DNA of 10,404 nt from an uncultured Clostridia bacterium (GTDB taxonomy: Bacteria; Bacillota; Clostridia; Christensenellales; Borkfalkiaceae): positions 1 to 10,404 of the forward strand of contig CALVPW010000122.1 in assembly GCA_944354085.1 (NCBI GenBank), given 5' to 3'. Of this stretch, positions 1 to 5,912 are shown in pieces (within the stretch, counting starts at the first letter, position 1; every line of letters starts with the position of its first letter). The notes beneath the pieces are model-generated. The model was not told the origin of the DNA. It made no database searches and saw only the letters and a program-made list of their open reading frames with translations. Both the position numbers and the translations under genes were made by a program.

Positions 1-20
1 TGAAGCTCAGCACCGCAAAC

Positions 21-97
21 GGGCCTTTAGCTCAGTTGGTCAGAGCAGTCGGCTCATAACCGATCGGTCCGCGGTTCAAGTCCGTGAAGGCCCACCA
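21..97 (+). tRNA. tRNA with CAT anticodon, probably Ile2 (lysidine type), possibly elongator Met
   Basis: Complete cloverleaf: the acceptor GGGCCTT (21-27) pairs perfectly with AAGGCCC (87-93). The D-stem is GCTC/GAGC. The anticodon stem 48-52/60-64 encloses the loop CTCATAA with CAT at 55-57. The T-arm loop is TTCAAGT, the discriminator is A94, and CCA is encoded at 95-97. CAT occurs in initiator Met, elongator Met and lysidine-modified Ile2 tRNAs. An initiator is unlikely because position 1 pairs normally (G-C). The C4-G69 and C5-G68 acceptor pairs, known TilS recognition features in E. coli, and the general resemblance to the Bacillus Ile(CAU) tRNA favour Ile2. The Met/Ile2 choice is inference; the tRNA itself is certain. 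Confidence 0.95.
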
Positions 98-142
98 CCC
101 TTTGGGACCGCCGCTTGAAGAGCGTTCACACACATACAACAT

Positions 143-219
143 GGCCCAATAGCTCAGTTGGTTAGCGCGCCAGCCTGTCCCGCTGGAGGGCGACGGTTCG
201 AGCCCGTTTTGGGTCGCCA
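143..219 (+). tRNA. tRNA-Asp(GTC), with non-consensus positions
   Basis: The acceptor GGCCCAA (143-149) pairs with TTGGGTC (209-215), including one G-T. The anticodon stem CCAGC/GCTGG (170-174/182-186) encloses the loop CTGTCCC, with GTC at 177-179. The T-arm is 192-208 with loop TTCGAGC, the discriminator is G216 (usual for Asp), and CCA is encoded at 217-219. Odd points: base 180 (tRNA position 37, normally a purine, A in most bacterial Asp tRNAs) is C. The D-stem has a T154-C166 mismatch where T-A is expected. The variable loop reads AGGGC rather than the usual AGGTC. It may be functional, a degenerating copy, or affected by base-call errors. Confidence 0.9.
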
Positions 220-229
220 CATTTGACGC

Positions 230-255
230 AAGCCTCATTCCGAGGAATGAGGCTT
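230..255 (+). other. Perfect 11-bp hairpin in the tRNA-Asp/tRNA-Phe spacer
   Basis: AAGCCTCATTC (230-240) and GAATGAGGCTT (245-255) are exact reverse complements around a CGAG tetraloop. The hairpin fills most of the 42-base spacer between two tRNAs. It is followed by ATGTAT and not by a T-run, so it does not look like an intrinsic terminator. A role as an endonuclease processing signal or stabilising element in the polycistronic tRNA precursor is inference. Confidence 0.75.
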
Positions 256-261
256 ATGTAT

Positions 262-337
262 GCCTTGGTAGCTCAGATGGTAGAGCAACGGACTGAAAAT
301 CCGTCTGTCGGTGGTTCGATTCCGCCCCAAGGCACCA
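262..337 (+). tRNA. tRNA-Phe(GAA)
   Basis: The acceptor GCCTTGG (262-268) pairs with CCAAGGC (327-333). The D-stem GCTC/GAGC encloses AGATGGTA. The anticodon stem ACGGA/TCCGT encloses the loop CTGAAAA, with GAA at 295-297. The T-loop is TTCGATT, the discriminator is A334 and CCA is at 335-337. Only four bases separate it from the following tRNA-Thr, so the two must come from one precursor. Confidence 0.97.
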
Positions 338-341
338 CCTT

Positions 342-417
342 GCCGGTGTAGCTCAATCGGCAGAGCAGCTGATTTGTAATCAGCCGGTTGCTGGTTCAAT
401 TCCGGTCACCGGCTCCA
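342..417 (+). tRNA. tRNA-Thr(TGT)
   Basis: The acceptor GCCGGTG (342-348) pairs with CACCGGC (407-413). The D-stem is GCTC/GAGC. The anticodon stem GCTGA/TCAGC encloses the loop TTTGTAA, with TGT at 375-377. The discriminator is T414 (usual for Thr) and CCA is at 415-417. Confidence 0.97.
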
Positions 418-442
418 CCGTCAAATCGTCAACTGCATATAC

Positions 443-527
443 GGGAAGATTCCAGAGCGGCCAAATGGATCAGACTGTAAATCTGACGTCTTCGACTTCG
501 GTGGTTCAAATCCACCTCTTCCCACCA
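443..527 (+). tRNA. tRNA-Tyr(GTA), class II with long variable arm
   Basis: The acceptor GGGAAGA (443-449) pairs with TCTTCCC (517-523). The anticodon stem TCAGA/TCTGA encloses CTGTAAA, with GTA at 477-479. The long variable region (487-499) contains a short GTC-TTC-GAC stem-loop, as expected for bacterial Tyr tRNA. The T-stem GGTGG/CCACC closes the loop TTCAAAT. The discriminator is A524 and CCA is at 525-527. It is the last tRNA of the array and lies one base before the terminator stem. Confidence 0.97.
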
Positions 528-528
528 C

Positions 529-570
529 AAAAACGGGTAAAAACGCAAGTTTTTACCCGTTTTTGTGTTC
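529..570 (+). terminator. Intrinsic terminator of the tRNA operon
   Basis: A perfect 16-bp inverted repeat (529-544 with 549-564) surrounds a GCAA (GNRA-type) tetraloop. The core is ACGGGT/ACCCGT, flanked by A5 on the left and T5 on the right. It starts two bases after the CCA of tRNA-Tyr. The A-tract on the left means it could also terminate minus-strand readthrough from the ATPase operon. Confidence 0.93.
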
Positions 571-668
571 TTTCCGTTTTGTCATATCTTTGTGCGCGCG
601 CCCCTTGGTTCATACCGATAAACATGCGTCGCACACGCTTCTCGCCGCGCCGCAAAGCCAAAAAACGT

Positions 669-697
669 TTGACTTTCCTTTTCCTTTATCGTATAAT
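669..697 (+). promoter_or_regulatory. Consensus sigma-A promoter for a short RNA
   Basis: The -35 box TTGACT (669-674) and the exact -10 box TATAAT (692-697) are separated by 17 bases. It lies in an otherwise gene-free stretch and points rightward toward the candidate RNA at about 704-772. The predicted start is near G704/A705. No open reading frame of credible size follows on the plus strand. The spacing and near-perfect boxes make chance unlikely, but activity is inferred. Confidence 0.75.
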
Positions 698-703
698 GAT
701 ACC

Positions 704-772
704 GAAGAAGCCGAGAAGCCTTTTGGTGGATATTGCGAGAGGGTAAAGCCTCTTGTGGGTGGCTTCTTTTTT
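704..772 (+). ncRNA. Candidate small structured RNA (about 69 nt) with its own terminator; family not recognised
   Basis: It begins seven bases after the TATAAT at 692-697 and ends in GGCTTC plus six T residues (761-772). The 5' end 704-712 pairs with 761-769 to form a closing helix of eight Watson-Crick pairs plus a G-T pair. An inner hairpin pairs 736-742 with 749-755 around a six-base loop. The heptamer AGAAGCC occurs twice (706-712 and 714-720), and either copy can pair with GGCTTCT at 761-767, so two mutually exclusive folds exist. I recognise no known riboswitch, 6S, SRP or tmRNA signature. The next gene to the right is on the opposite strand, so it is not a leader. The alternative is a plain bidirectional terminator with a fortuitous promoter. 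On the opposite strand it lies in the path of ATPase operon readthrough. Confidence 0.6.
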
Positions 773-786
773 ATTGCCGTTATAAC

Positions 787-825
787 ACGCGGGGGCGCAG
801 CCGTGATATGGCTGCGCCCCCGCGT
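787..825 (-). terminator. Strong GC hairpin downstream of the ATPase operon, probable terminator
   Basis: A perfect 16-bp inverted repeat (787-802 with 810-825, core CGCGGGGGCGCAGCC) surrounds a seven-base loop, starting nine bases past the stop codon of the D-subunit gene. The minus-strand sequence after it (GTTATAACGG) is only weakly T-rich, so termination efficiency or a role as a 3'-end RNA stabiliser cannot be told apart from sequence. Read on the plus strand, it could also stop readthrough from the small RNA. Confidence 0.75.
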
Positions 826-834
826 ATGTTTTGC

Positions 835-1467
835 TTATGAACGCTCTTCGAGCATGCTCTTGACCTTCATGAGCCGCGTGAGCCCCGCACGTTCGTTCTC
901 GTCGAGCTTTTGCGAAATATAACGGATGGTCTCCTCGATATCGGGGATCATCACGTATTCGAGCGCGTTGACGCGGCGTTTGCTCTTTTCGATCTCGTCG
1001 GCGAGCATCATCGTCGCCTTCTCCATCTCGGCAAGATGCAAAAGCCTCGATACGACCTGCCCTGCCGAAGCCACGGCAAGATCTGCCTCGCTCGTGACCT
1101 CTGCAAAGGAATAGGGATAACGCTCCTCCCCCCGCTGCTCTTCGAGATGCAGCTTGGGGATCTCGAGATTGAGTACGTTGACGGTCACGCAGTCGACGGA
1201 GAGGGATACGCACGGCATGGAAAAAGCGAGCGCGATCTCCTGATCGGACATCGTCCCCCGCGCGAGCGAGAACTGTTTGAGCACCCGCACGACTTCCTCT
1301 TCCACCTCGTCCCTGAGGCGCTTGGTGTCGCGCACGAGCACGGAAAAGCGGCGGACCATCTCGTCCGTCTTGTCCTTTAACAGCTTGTGCCCGCGCTGCG
1401 CCGTTTTTAACCGCGCTTTCAGCTTTTTCAGCTCCATGCGCGTGGGATTTACGTTGATGCGCGCCAA
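835..1467 (-). CDS. ntpD: V-type ATPase subunit D (central shaft)
   Basis: The 210-residue protein is the rotor shaft of the V/A-type ATPase, a long antiparallel coiled coil inserted into the A3B3 head. The N-terminus (ARINVNPTRMELKKLKARL, then GHKLLKDK at about 27-34) is the signature opening of the family, and the length matches the usual 200-220. N- and C-terminal thirds are charged heptad-rich helices. The start is TTG at 1465-1467: it follows TAAGGAG at the B stop codon with eight bases of spacing, and no ATG upstream would give the conserved N-terminus. It is the last gene of the operon. The Enterococcus hirae ntpH and ntpJ genes that follow ntpD there are absent here. Confidence 0.96.
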   Translation of the reverse strand: MARINVNPTRMELKKLKARLKTAQRGHKLLKDKTDEMVRRFSVLVRDTKRLRDEVEEEVVRVLKQFSLARGTMSDQEIALAFSMPCVSLSVDCVTVNVLNLEIPKLHLEEQRGEERYPYSFAEVTSEADLAVASAGQVVSRLLHLAEMEKATMMLADEIEKSKRRVNALEYVMIPDIEETIRYISQKLDENERAGLTRLMKVKSMLEERS

Positions 1468-1475
1468 TTTGCTCT

Positions 1476-1482
1476 CTCCTTA
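1476..1482 (-). promoter_or_regulatory. Ribosome binding site deciding the TTG start of subunit D
   Basis: TAAGGAG on the minus strand combines the stop codon of the B gene (TAA) with a strong Shine-Dalgarno core, eight bases before the TTG at 1467. Termination of B and initiation of D therefore happen at the same spot, which fits translational coupling. Confidence 0.8.
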
Positions 1483-2853
1483 GTCGTTTTTGAGATACTT
1501 TTCGATATACGCTTCCTTGATGCGTTTGAGCTCCGACCGCGGCAGGATCCGCAAAAGTTTCCAGCCGAGATCGAGCGTCTCCTCGATGGAGCGGTTGACG
1601 TGGAACCCCTGCGAAACATACTCGCGCTCGAAGGCTTCGGCAAACTTCGCGTACAGCTTATCGGTATCCGAAAGCGCCGCTTCGCCGAGGATGGCGGCGA
1701 GCTCCTTCGCCTCCTTCCCGCGGGCATAGGCGGAAAAGAGCTGGTTCATCGTATCCGCATGATCTTCGCGCGTTTTGCCCGTGCCGATGCCCTTGTCTTT
1801 GAGACGGGAGAGGGAGGGCAGAACGTCGATGGGCGGCGTCACGCCCTTTTTGTACAGCTCGCGCGAGAGGATGATCTGCCCCTCGGTGATATATCCCGTA
1901 AGGTCGGGGATGGGATGCGTCTTGTCGTCCTCGGGCATGGTGAGGATGGGGATCTGCGTGATGGAGCCCTTTTTCCCGCGGATGCGCCCCGCGCGCTCGT
2001 ACATGGCGGCAAGGTCGGTATACAGGTATCCGGGATACCCTCTGCGCCCCGGCACCTCCTTGCGGGCGGCGGAGACTTCGCGCAGCGCCTCGCAGTAGTT
2101 GGTGATATCGGTGATGATGACGAGCACGTGCATGCCCAGATCGTATGCGAGGTATTCCGCCGCGGTAAGCGCCATCTTAGGCGTTGCGATGCGCTCGATG
2201 GCGGGATCATTCGCAAGGTTCGTGAACAGCACCGTGCGGGTGATGGCGCCCGTCTCCTGGAAATCGCGGATGAAATAGTCGGCTTCCTCGTAGGTGATGC
2301 CCACCGCCGCAAACACGACGGCGAACTTTTCGTCGCTTTTGAGAACGCGCGCCTGGCGGGCGATCTGCGCGGCGAGTTCGGCGTGCGGCAGACCGCTCAT
2401 GCTGAACACGGGCAGCTTTTGCCCGCGGACGAGGGTGTTCAGTCCGTCGATGGCAGAGACGCCCGTCTGGATGAATTCGTTGGGATAATCGCGCGCGGCG
2501 GGATTGATGGGCTCGCCGTTCACGTCCATCCGCTTTTCGGCGATGACGGGCGCGCCGCCGTCGCGCGGGTTGCCGAGACCGTCGAACACCCGCCCGAGCA
2601 TATCCTCGGAGACGGCGAGTTCGAGGCTGCGCCCCAAAAAGCGGGCGCGGCTCTTGGAGATCTGCAGACCCTGCGAATTCTCGAACAGCTGTACGAGCGC
2701 CTTGTCGCGGTCGACTTCGAGCACCCTGCCGCGGCGCGTTTCGCCGCTCCCCGTGACGATCTCCACGAGCTCGTTGAATTTAACGCCTTCGACGTTCTCC
2801 ACGAGCATCAGAGGCCCCACGACCTCTTTGATCGTTTTATATTCCTTAAACAC
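1480..2853 (-). CDS. ntpB: V-type ATPase subunit B (non-catalytic nucleotide-binding head subunit)
   Basis: The 457-residue protein alternates with A in the A3B3 hexamer. It is homologous to A but lacks a P-loop: the equivalent place reads SGLPHAEL (about 153-160), typical of B. The nucleotide-binding family signature PPIDVLPSLSRL is present, and its Arg falls at residue 350, the position of the arginine finger in E. hirae NtpB. The length is the family norm (about 455-465). I chose the GTG at 2851-2853 because it gives the standard N-terminus MFKEYKTIKEVVGPLM and has GGAGGAG six bases upstream. A TTG at 2871 would add six atypical residues. The reading frame overlaps the end of the A gene by eight bases. 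Confidence 0.97.
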   Translation of the reverse strand: MFKEYKTIKEVVGPLMLVENVEGVKFNELVEIVTGSGETRRGRVLEVDRDKALVQLFENSQGLQISKSRARFLGRSLELAVSEDMLGRVFDGLGNPRDGGAPVIAEKRMDVNGEPINPAARDYPNEFIQTGVSAIDGLNTLVRGQKLPVFSMSGLPHAELAAQIARQARVLKSDEKFAVVFAAVGITYEEADYFIRDFQETGAITRTVLFTNLANDPAIERIATPKMALTAAEYLAYDLGMHVLVIITDITNYCEALREVSAARKEVPGRRGYPGYLYTDLAAMYERAGRIRGKKGSITQIPILTMPEDDKTHPIPDLTGYITEGQIILSRELYKKGVTPPIDVLPSLSRLKDKGIGTGKTREDHADTMNQLFSAYARGKEAKELAAILGEAALSDTDKLYAKFAEAFEREYVSQGFHVNRSIEETLDLGWKLLRILPRSELKRIKEAYIEKYLKND

Positions 2854-4609
2854 GCTCTTCTCCTCCGTCAAGTTCGCTCAGTTCGCGTTTGAGCTCTTCT
2901 GCGATCGCATCCAGCTCCGCCGCATCCGCTTCTTCGATATACTTGCTCCTGCCGATCTTTTCGCGGACGGGGAGATTGACGAGCCGATTGTACGGCGCGC
3001 CCGCCGAAAGCGCTTCCAGCCCGCGGCGGTGGAACGCGGCGATGAGGCGGAGCATCTTGCACTGCTTGCCGATGGAGGTGTAGGTATCCACCTCGTGGAA
3101 GGCGTTCTGATGCAAAAAGTCCTCGCGGATGGATTTTGCCGTTTCCAGCGTGAGACGATCCTCGTACGAGAGCGAATCGGCACCCACGAGCCGCACGATC
3201 TCCTCGAGCTCCGCCTCCTCCTGCAAAATGCGGATGGCAAAGGCGCGCAGCTCGTTGAAATCGGGCGCGGCGTTCTTCGTATACCACGCCGAAAGGCGGT
3301 CGGCATACAGCGAGTAGCTCACCAGCCAGTCGATGGCGGGGAAATGCCGCTTATACGCAAGATTGGCGGAAAGCCCCCAGAACACCTTGACGATGCGCAG
3401 CGTCGCCTGCGCGACGGGCTCGGAAAGGTCGCCGCCCGCGGGCGAGACGGCGCCGATCGCCGTCACGGAGCCCACGCGCTCCTCGGACGCGAGCGTTTTG
3501 ACGATGCCCGCCCGTTCATAAAATTCCGCCAGACGGCTGGAAAGATAGGCGGGATACCCCTCTTCGCCGGGCATCTCTTCGAGCCGCCCGCTCATCTCGC
3601 GCAGCGCCTCCGCCCAGCGGGAAGTCGAATCCGCCATGATGGCGACGTTGAGCCCCATGTCGCGGAAGTATTCCGCGATCGTGATGCCCGTATAGATGGA
3701 CGCCTCGCGCGCGGCGACGGGCATATCCGAGGTGTTCGCGATGAGCACCGTGCGCTTCATGAGCGGCTCGCCCGTCTTGGGGTCTTTGAGTTCGGGGAAC
3801 TCGTTGAGCACGTCCGTCATCTCGTTGCCGCGTTCGCCGCAGCCGATGTATACGATGATATCCGCATCCGCCCACTTTGCGAGCTGGTGCTGCACGACCG
3901 TCTTCCCGCTGCCGAAAGGCCCCGGAACGGCTGCAACGCCGCCGCGCGCGATGGGAAAGAGCGTATCGATGACGCGCTGTCCCGTGATCATGGGCATATC
4001 GGGGGACATCTTTTCGCGGTACGGCCGCCCGCGGCGCACAGGCCAGCGGGTGAGCATCTGCACCTCCCGTTCCCCCGTCTCCGTCTCGATGACGGCGATC
4101 GTCTCGGTGATGGTGTGCGCGCCCGCAAAGACGGCTTTCACCTTCCCCCCGACGCCGTACGGCACCATGATCTTATGGCAGACGATGGGCGTTTCCTGCA
4201 CGTATCCCAAAAAATCGCCCGCAGCGACCGTATCCCCCTGCTTGACGAGGGGGACGAACTCCCACTTTGTTTCGCGGTCGAGATGATCGACCGCGATGCC
4301 GCGGGTGATCCTGTCGCCGTATTTTTCGGCGATGCGGGTGAGCGGACGCTGGATGCCGTCGAAGATCCCGCCGATGAGCCCCGGGGCGAGCTCCACCGAA
4401 AGAGGAACGCCCGTGCTCTCCACGATCTCGCCGGGGCCGAGCCCGCTCGTCTCCTCGTACACCTGGATGGACGCTTTGTCGCCGCGCAGCTCGATGATCT
4501 CGCCGATGAGCCCCTTTTCGCTCACGCGGACGACGTCGTACATCTTGCTGTCTGCCATATTCTCCGCCACGATGAGCGGACCCGATACTTTTACGATCTT
4601 ACCTTGCAT
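2846..4609 (-). CDS. ntpA: V-type ATPase catalytic subunit A
   Basis: The 587-residue protein is the ATP-hydrolysing subunit of the A3B3 head. The N-terminal beta-barrel begins MQGKIVKVSGPLIVAENM. The extra non-homologous region that separates V-type A from F-type beta spans about residues 110-185. The P-loop GPFGSGKT is at about 230-237. The catalytic Glu is in GERGNEM (Glu about 259), Walker B and following residues are in VAIMADSTSRWAEA (Asp about 327), and the family signature is in PAIDWLVSYS. All key residues are intact, so it should be active. The start is ATG at 4607-4609 with GGAG six bases upstream. A TTG at 4621 would add four residues and lies over that binding site. It starts 13 bases after the F stop codon. 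Confidence 0.98.
   Translation of the reverse strand: MQGKIVKVSGPLIVAENMADSKMYDVVRVSEKGLIGEIIELRGDKASIQVYEETSGLGPGEIVESTGVPLSVELAPGLIGGIFDGIQRPLTRIAEKYGDRITRGIAVDHLDRETKWEFVPLVKQGDTVAAGDFLGYVQETPIVCHKIMVPYGVGGKVKAVFAGAHTITETIAVIETETGEREVQMLTRWPVRRGRPYREKMSPDMPMITGQRVIDTLFPIARGGVAAVPGPFGSGKTVVQHQLAKWADADIIVYIGCGERGNEMTDVLNEFPELKDPKTGEPLMKRTVLIANTSDMPVAAREASIYTGITIAEYFRDMGLNVAIMADSTSRWAEALREMSGRLEEMPGEEGYPAYLSSRLAEFYERAGIVKTLASEERVGSVTAIGAVSPAGGDLSEPVAQATLRIVKVFWGLSANLAYKRHFPAIDWLVSYSLYADRLSAWYTKNAAPDFNELRAFAIRILQEEAELEEIVRLVGADSLSYEDRLTLETAKSIREDFLHQNAFHEVDTYTSIGKQCKMLRLIAAFHRRGLEALSAGAPYNRLVNLPVREKIGRSKYIEEADAAELDAIAEELKRELSELDGGEERV
2860..2866 (-). promoter_or_regulatory. Ribosome binding site deciding the GTG start of subunit B
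   Basis: GGAGGAG on the minus strand lies six bases before the GTG at 2853 and inside the last codons of the A gene. It makes the GTG a better start than the in-frame TTG at 2871, for which no purine-rich site was noted. Confidence 0.75.
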
Positions 4610-4622
4610 ATGCTTCTCCAAG

Positions 4623-4952
4623 TCACGAATTGCCCTTTTCGCGGGGCAGGATATCCATGCCCAGCGCGCGTTCCGACTGCCGCCGCAGCATCGCCGCGCC
4701 GTACCCGTTCCCGCCGCGCACGGAGGGCACGGGGAGCACGATGGGATAGGCGTTTGCGGCGTACGAGGCGATCTCCTCTTCGAGCTGCGCGCAGAACACG
4801 TCGGTGATGAAGATCACCTGATAGCTCTCCGCCAGCGAAGAGAGCAGCTTTTTCGCCTCTGCGGCGGAAGAAGCGGCAAACGCATCCATGCCCGCCGAAC
4901 GGAAGACGAGCGTCCCGTCCCCGTCGCCGATGATCGCCATTTTGCCTTTCAT
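4623..4952 (-). CDS. ntpG: V-type ATPase subunit F (central-stalk regulator)
   Basis: The 109-residue protein has the Rossmann-like opening KMAIIGDGDGTLVFRSAGMDAF. The middle reads YQVIFITDVFCAQLEEEI (about 44-61) and the later segment reads PIVLPVPSVRG (about 70-80), the usual subunit F pattern. It binds subunit D at the base of the shaft and in related enzymes modulates ATPase activity. The start ATG overlaps the TGA of the C gene in an ATGA arrangement, with GGGGAG four bases upstream. Length is normal (about 100-110). It corresponds to NtpG in the Enterococcus naming. Confidence 0.93.
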   Translation of the reverse strand: MKGKMAIIGDGDGTLVFRSAGMDAFAASSAAEAKKLLSSLAESYQVIFITDVFCAQLEEEIASYAANAYPIVLPVPSVRGGNGYGAAMLRRQSERALGMDILPREKGNS

Positions 4953-5911
4953 ACTTCTCCCCTCATCCTTGCACGGATCTCGGCTTTTTCCACGCCGTTC
5001 GAGAGGCAGGAAAGCACGATCCGCACGTTTTCCAGCTCCGCCGCCTTGCGGAAACAGTACCGCAAAAAGGGCAGGCTGCCTTCGTCGTTATATTTTTGCC
5101 GTTCGAGCACGATGAGCGCGGCGCTGTCCGCCGTGCGTTCGAGCGCGGAGAGCGGACGGCCCTCGGCGGCGTCTTCGAGCGCGGCAAAGACGAGCGCTTT
5201 GCGCGGCGAATAGCGGAACGCCTCGCGCAGGGCGTCTGCGTTCCCCTTTGCAATGGCGGCGATCTCCGCCGCCGTGAGGAGACCCCCTTCCACCGTCATC
5301 TCTGCGGCAAGCGCCGCGTTTTTCGCCCGCAGCGCCACGCCGATGTTGGCGGCGTCCGCCCAAAGCGATACGATCTCACCAAGGACGCCGTCGCCCGCGG
5401 CGAGCGCTTTGAGCTCCTTGAACCGCGCGCGCGAAAAGAGGGCGTTCACCTTTCTTCCCGTTGCGCCGCCGCCTACGAACAGCTCGTCCGCCGCCGCGAG
5501 CGCCTCTTTGAGCTGCGGCGAGAAGGCGGCGTAATCGTCCGCATAGATCTTTTCTTCCATCCATGCGGCGGGATACGCCCCGTCGGCGCCCGTCATGCGT
5601 TTGGGATCCAGCCGCAGATGCTTGGCGCGCATGAGCGCCTCCGCATTGCGGTAATCGTAGCGCGCGAGCAGAAAATGCGCGTATTTTTCGGAGGGCGCCG
5701 TTTCGCCGACAAATGCGGTATAGCGGCGTTCCTCCGCCGCGACGAGCCCCTCTCCGTCCGCGGCGGCGCCCTCGCCGAAGTTGACCTCCTGCAAGATCTT
5801 TACCGCTTCGTCCGCCGAGGCACAGTCCGCCATACGGCTCAGACGGTCGGCGCCGAGAAGGCTCCCCGTGAGCGCGGCTGCCCGCGCGTTTGCGTAAATG
5901 CTGTCGGACAT
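4949..5911 (-). CDS. ntpC: V-type ATPase subunit C (rotor coupling to the membrane ring)
   Basis: The 320-residue mostly helical protein sits between the D/F shaft and the K ring (V/A-type subunit C, homologous to eukaryotic subunit d). Visible family features are the MSDSIYANARAAALTGSLL start, the YDYRNAEALMRAKH segment (about 84-97), and a C-terminal stretch, LENVRIVLSCLSNGVEKAEIR. Length is close to the usual 330. The reading frame stays open upstream to 6190, but that extension has shadow-like composition inside the E gene. The ATG at 5911, one base after the E stop codon and preceded by GGAG, gives the expected protein. Sequence conservation is low for this subunit, so identification also rests on position between E and F. 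Confidence 0.93.
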   Translation of the reverse strand: MSDSIYANARAAALTGSLLGADRLSRMADCASADEAVKILQEVNFGEGAAADGEGLVAAEERRYTAFVGETAPSEKYAHFLLARYDYRNAEALMRAKHLRLDPKRMTGADGAYPAAWMEEKIYADDYAAFSPQLKEALAAADELFVGGGATGRKVNALFSRARFKELKALAAGDGVLGEIVSLWADAANIGVALRAKNAALAAEMTVEGGLLTAAEIAAIAKGNADALREAFRYSPRKALVFAALEDAAEGRPLSALERTADSAALIVLERQKYNDEGSLPFLRYCFRKAAELENVRIVLSCLSNGVEKAEIRARMRGEV

Positions 5912-5912
5912 A

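Noticed and set aside
1..527. tRNA array as an integration site of a mobile element
   Set aside because: No integrase, direct repeat of a tRNA 3' end or phage-like gene is visible in the window.
704..772. Possible riboswitch or T-box leader
   Set aside because: No downstream gene on the same strand, and none of the conserved cores of the common riboswitch classes or the T-box were recognised.
465..922. Short plus-strand frames through the tRNA-Tyr and intergenic region
   Set aside because: They run through tRNA-Tyr, terminators and the end of the D gene, have no ribosome binding site, and one ATG lies inside the -10 box at 692-697.
2504..4807. 767-codon plus-strand open frame opposite the A and B genes
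   Set aside because: It is antisense to intact A and B genes with all motifs conserved. Its translation is Arg/His/Asp-rich without domains, as expected from GC-rich codon bias on the opposite strand.
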